A DNA stretch of 5,100 nucleotides from OFTM382 sp964448185. GTDB lineage: Bacteria; Planctomycetota; Phycisphaerae; Phycisphaerales; UBA1924. Of this stretch, positions 4,770-5,100 are shown in pieces. How positions within the stretch are numbered: position 1 is the stretch's first letter; every line of letters begins with the position of its first letter. The notes under the pieces are model-generated. The model made no database searches. It was given only the letters and a program-made list of their open reading frames with translations, and was not told the origin of the DNA. The stretch is from NCBI GenBank assembly GCA_964448185.1, contig CAYUVO010000147.1, forward strand, positions 1-5,100, read 5' to 3'. A program made the position numbers and the translations under genes.

Positions 4770-4921
4770 GAGTTCGGTATGCCCCCCCCACCCCCCCCAA
4801 AAAGTGCGGGCCGGACTCGTGCATTGACAAGCCCCGACCGTGAGGGAGGGGGGGGAGCTTTGGTCTGGGCGATCATCATAAGGATCAACGCAGAGCCCCT
4901 CGCTCACACTCAGGGCTTGTC
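4770..4921. repeat. Repeat block, copy 2, with inverted REP-like ends
   Basis: The second copy of the block at 1795-1942, in the same orientation. The core runs 4826-4921 (96 bp) with the same inverted ends, GACAAGCCCC and CAGGGCTTGTC. It differs from copy 1 mainly in homopolymer lengths. The leading C tract is C8-A-C8 (4782-4798) and the internal G tract is eight (4848-4855). The conserved interior GATCATCATAAGGATCA is kept. A partial further echo, GGGAGGGCTTGTC, follows to 4937. Short minus-strand frames starting inside it are by-products. Confidence 0.8.
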
Positions 4922-5058
4922 AAGGGGAGGGCTTGTCGAGAAGGGCTTGGCCGACGGGGCGTTTAGAACCCGACCTGATTAGGCAGTGTCAACAGCGGGA
5001 TCAGGATCGGCAAGCACGATCGGCTGCGATGAGCAGACGCTAGGCCGCTAGGCCCCGC
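4922..5058. other. Intergenic between the repeat block and the right-edge gene
   Basis: No gene is seen. The stretch contains small inverted and direct repeats. GATCG-(7)-CGATC lies at 5005-5021, and two tandem copies of CGCTAGGC lie just below 5058. These could be remnants of a terminator for the right-edge gene, but no stem with a following T tract is present. Confidence 0.35.
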
Positions 5059-5100
5059 TCACGGGCACGGCCCGACGAGTCCGAGCAGCGCGAGGAAGTC
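5059..5100 (-). CDS. C-terminal end of a gene entering from the right (planctomycete DFLALL-type tail)
   Basis: Only the last 13 codons and a TGA are in the window. They read DFLALLGLVGPCP. This closely resembles the C-terminal tail common on secreted planctomycete proteins, of the form DLLALLAxWGPC, often after a dockerin-like GDxNGDG calcium repeat. Here Val stands where Trp is usual. If correct, the gene encodes an exported protein, but nothing of the body can be seen. The call rests on this short motif and on the stop codon position. Confidence 0.55.
   Translation of the reverse strand, partial: DFLALLGLVGPCP

Noticed and set aside
4534..4830. Minus-strand open frame of 98 codons overlapping the FRG gene start
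   Set aside because: It begins inside the repeat block and runs into the FRG gene in another frame. The segment GNIGFRWLDAGLGYMPSVVF looks protein-like but has no start signal of its own and contains the leader hairpin.

Overview
The window looks like a piece of a moderately GC-rich planctomycete chromosome, most likely from the Phycisphaerae side. This is an inference from four things: a pseudopilin operon of type II secretion style; a helical protein with an FnIII-like domain of a kind I associate with planctomycete hypothetical proteins; a clipped gene end reading DFLALLGLVGPCP, which resembles the common planctomycete C-terminus of the form DLLALLAxWGPC; and intergenic DNA crowded with GC-rich palindromes and long G or C runs. 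No rRNA, tRNA or CRISPR array is visible. Every gene I accept is on the minus strand, so the text below runs right to left in transcription order.

Layout: 5059-5100 is the last 13 codons and stop of a gene entering from the right. 4614-5058 is intergenic. It holds a ~150-bp repeat block (4770-4921), a candidate promoter (4735-4763), a leader hairpin (4633-4651) and a Shine-Dalgarno sequence (4618-4623). 3318-4613 encodes a 431-aa FRG-domain protein with base composition visibly poorer in GC than its neighbours. 2724-3317 is a gene-free stretch made almost entirely of repeats: a decayed 21-bp periodic repeat that reads as heptads (3010-3219), a 43-bp tandem array of hairpins (2841-2983) and a single REP-like palindrome (2790-2816). 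2016-2723 encodes the 235-aa FnIII-like protein, with a strong hairpin just past its stop. 1576-2015 is intergenic, with a second copy of the ~150-bp repeat block (1795-1942) and the translation start region of the pseudopilin operon. 78-1575 carries three pseudopilin genes in the order GspG-like, GspI-like, GspJ-like. The last has its frame closed early just past a C6G9 homopolymer.

How the parts relate: the three pseudopilins form one operon (11-bp gap, then a 4-bp ATGA overlap) and should build the periplasmic pseudopilus of a type II secretion or related system. The two ~150-bp repeat blocks are direct repeats on either side of a 2.8-kb segment carrying the FnIII-like gene and the FRG gene. 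Together with the FRG gene's composition, this suggests an accessory cassette placed next to a core secretion operon. The most unusual content is the REP-like network (eight copies of one palindromic core in 5.1 kb, all between genes), the 21-bp heptad repeat and the lone FRG gene with its own leader.
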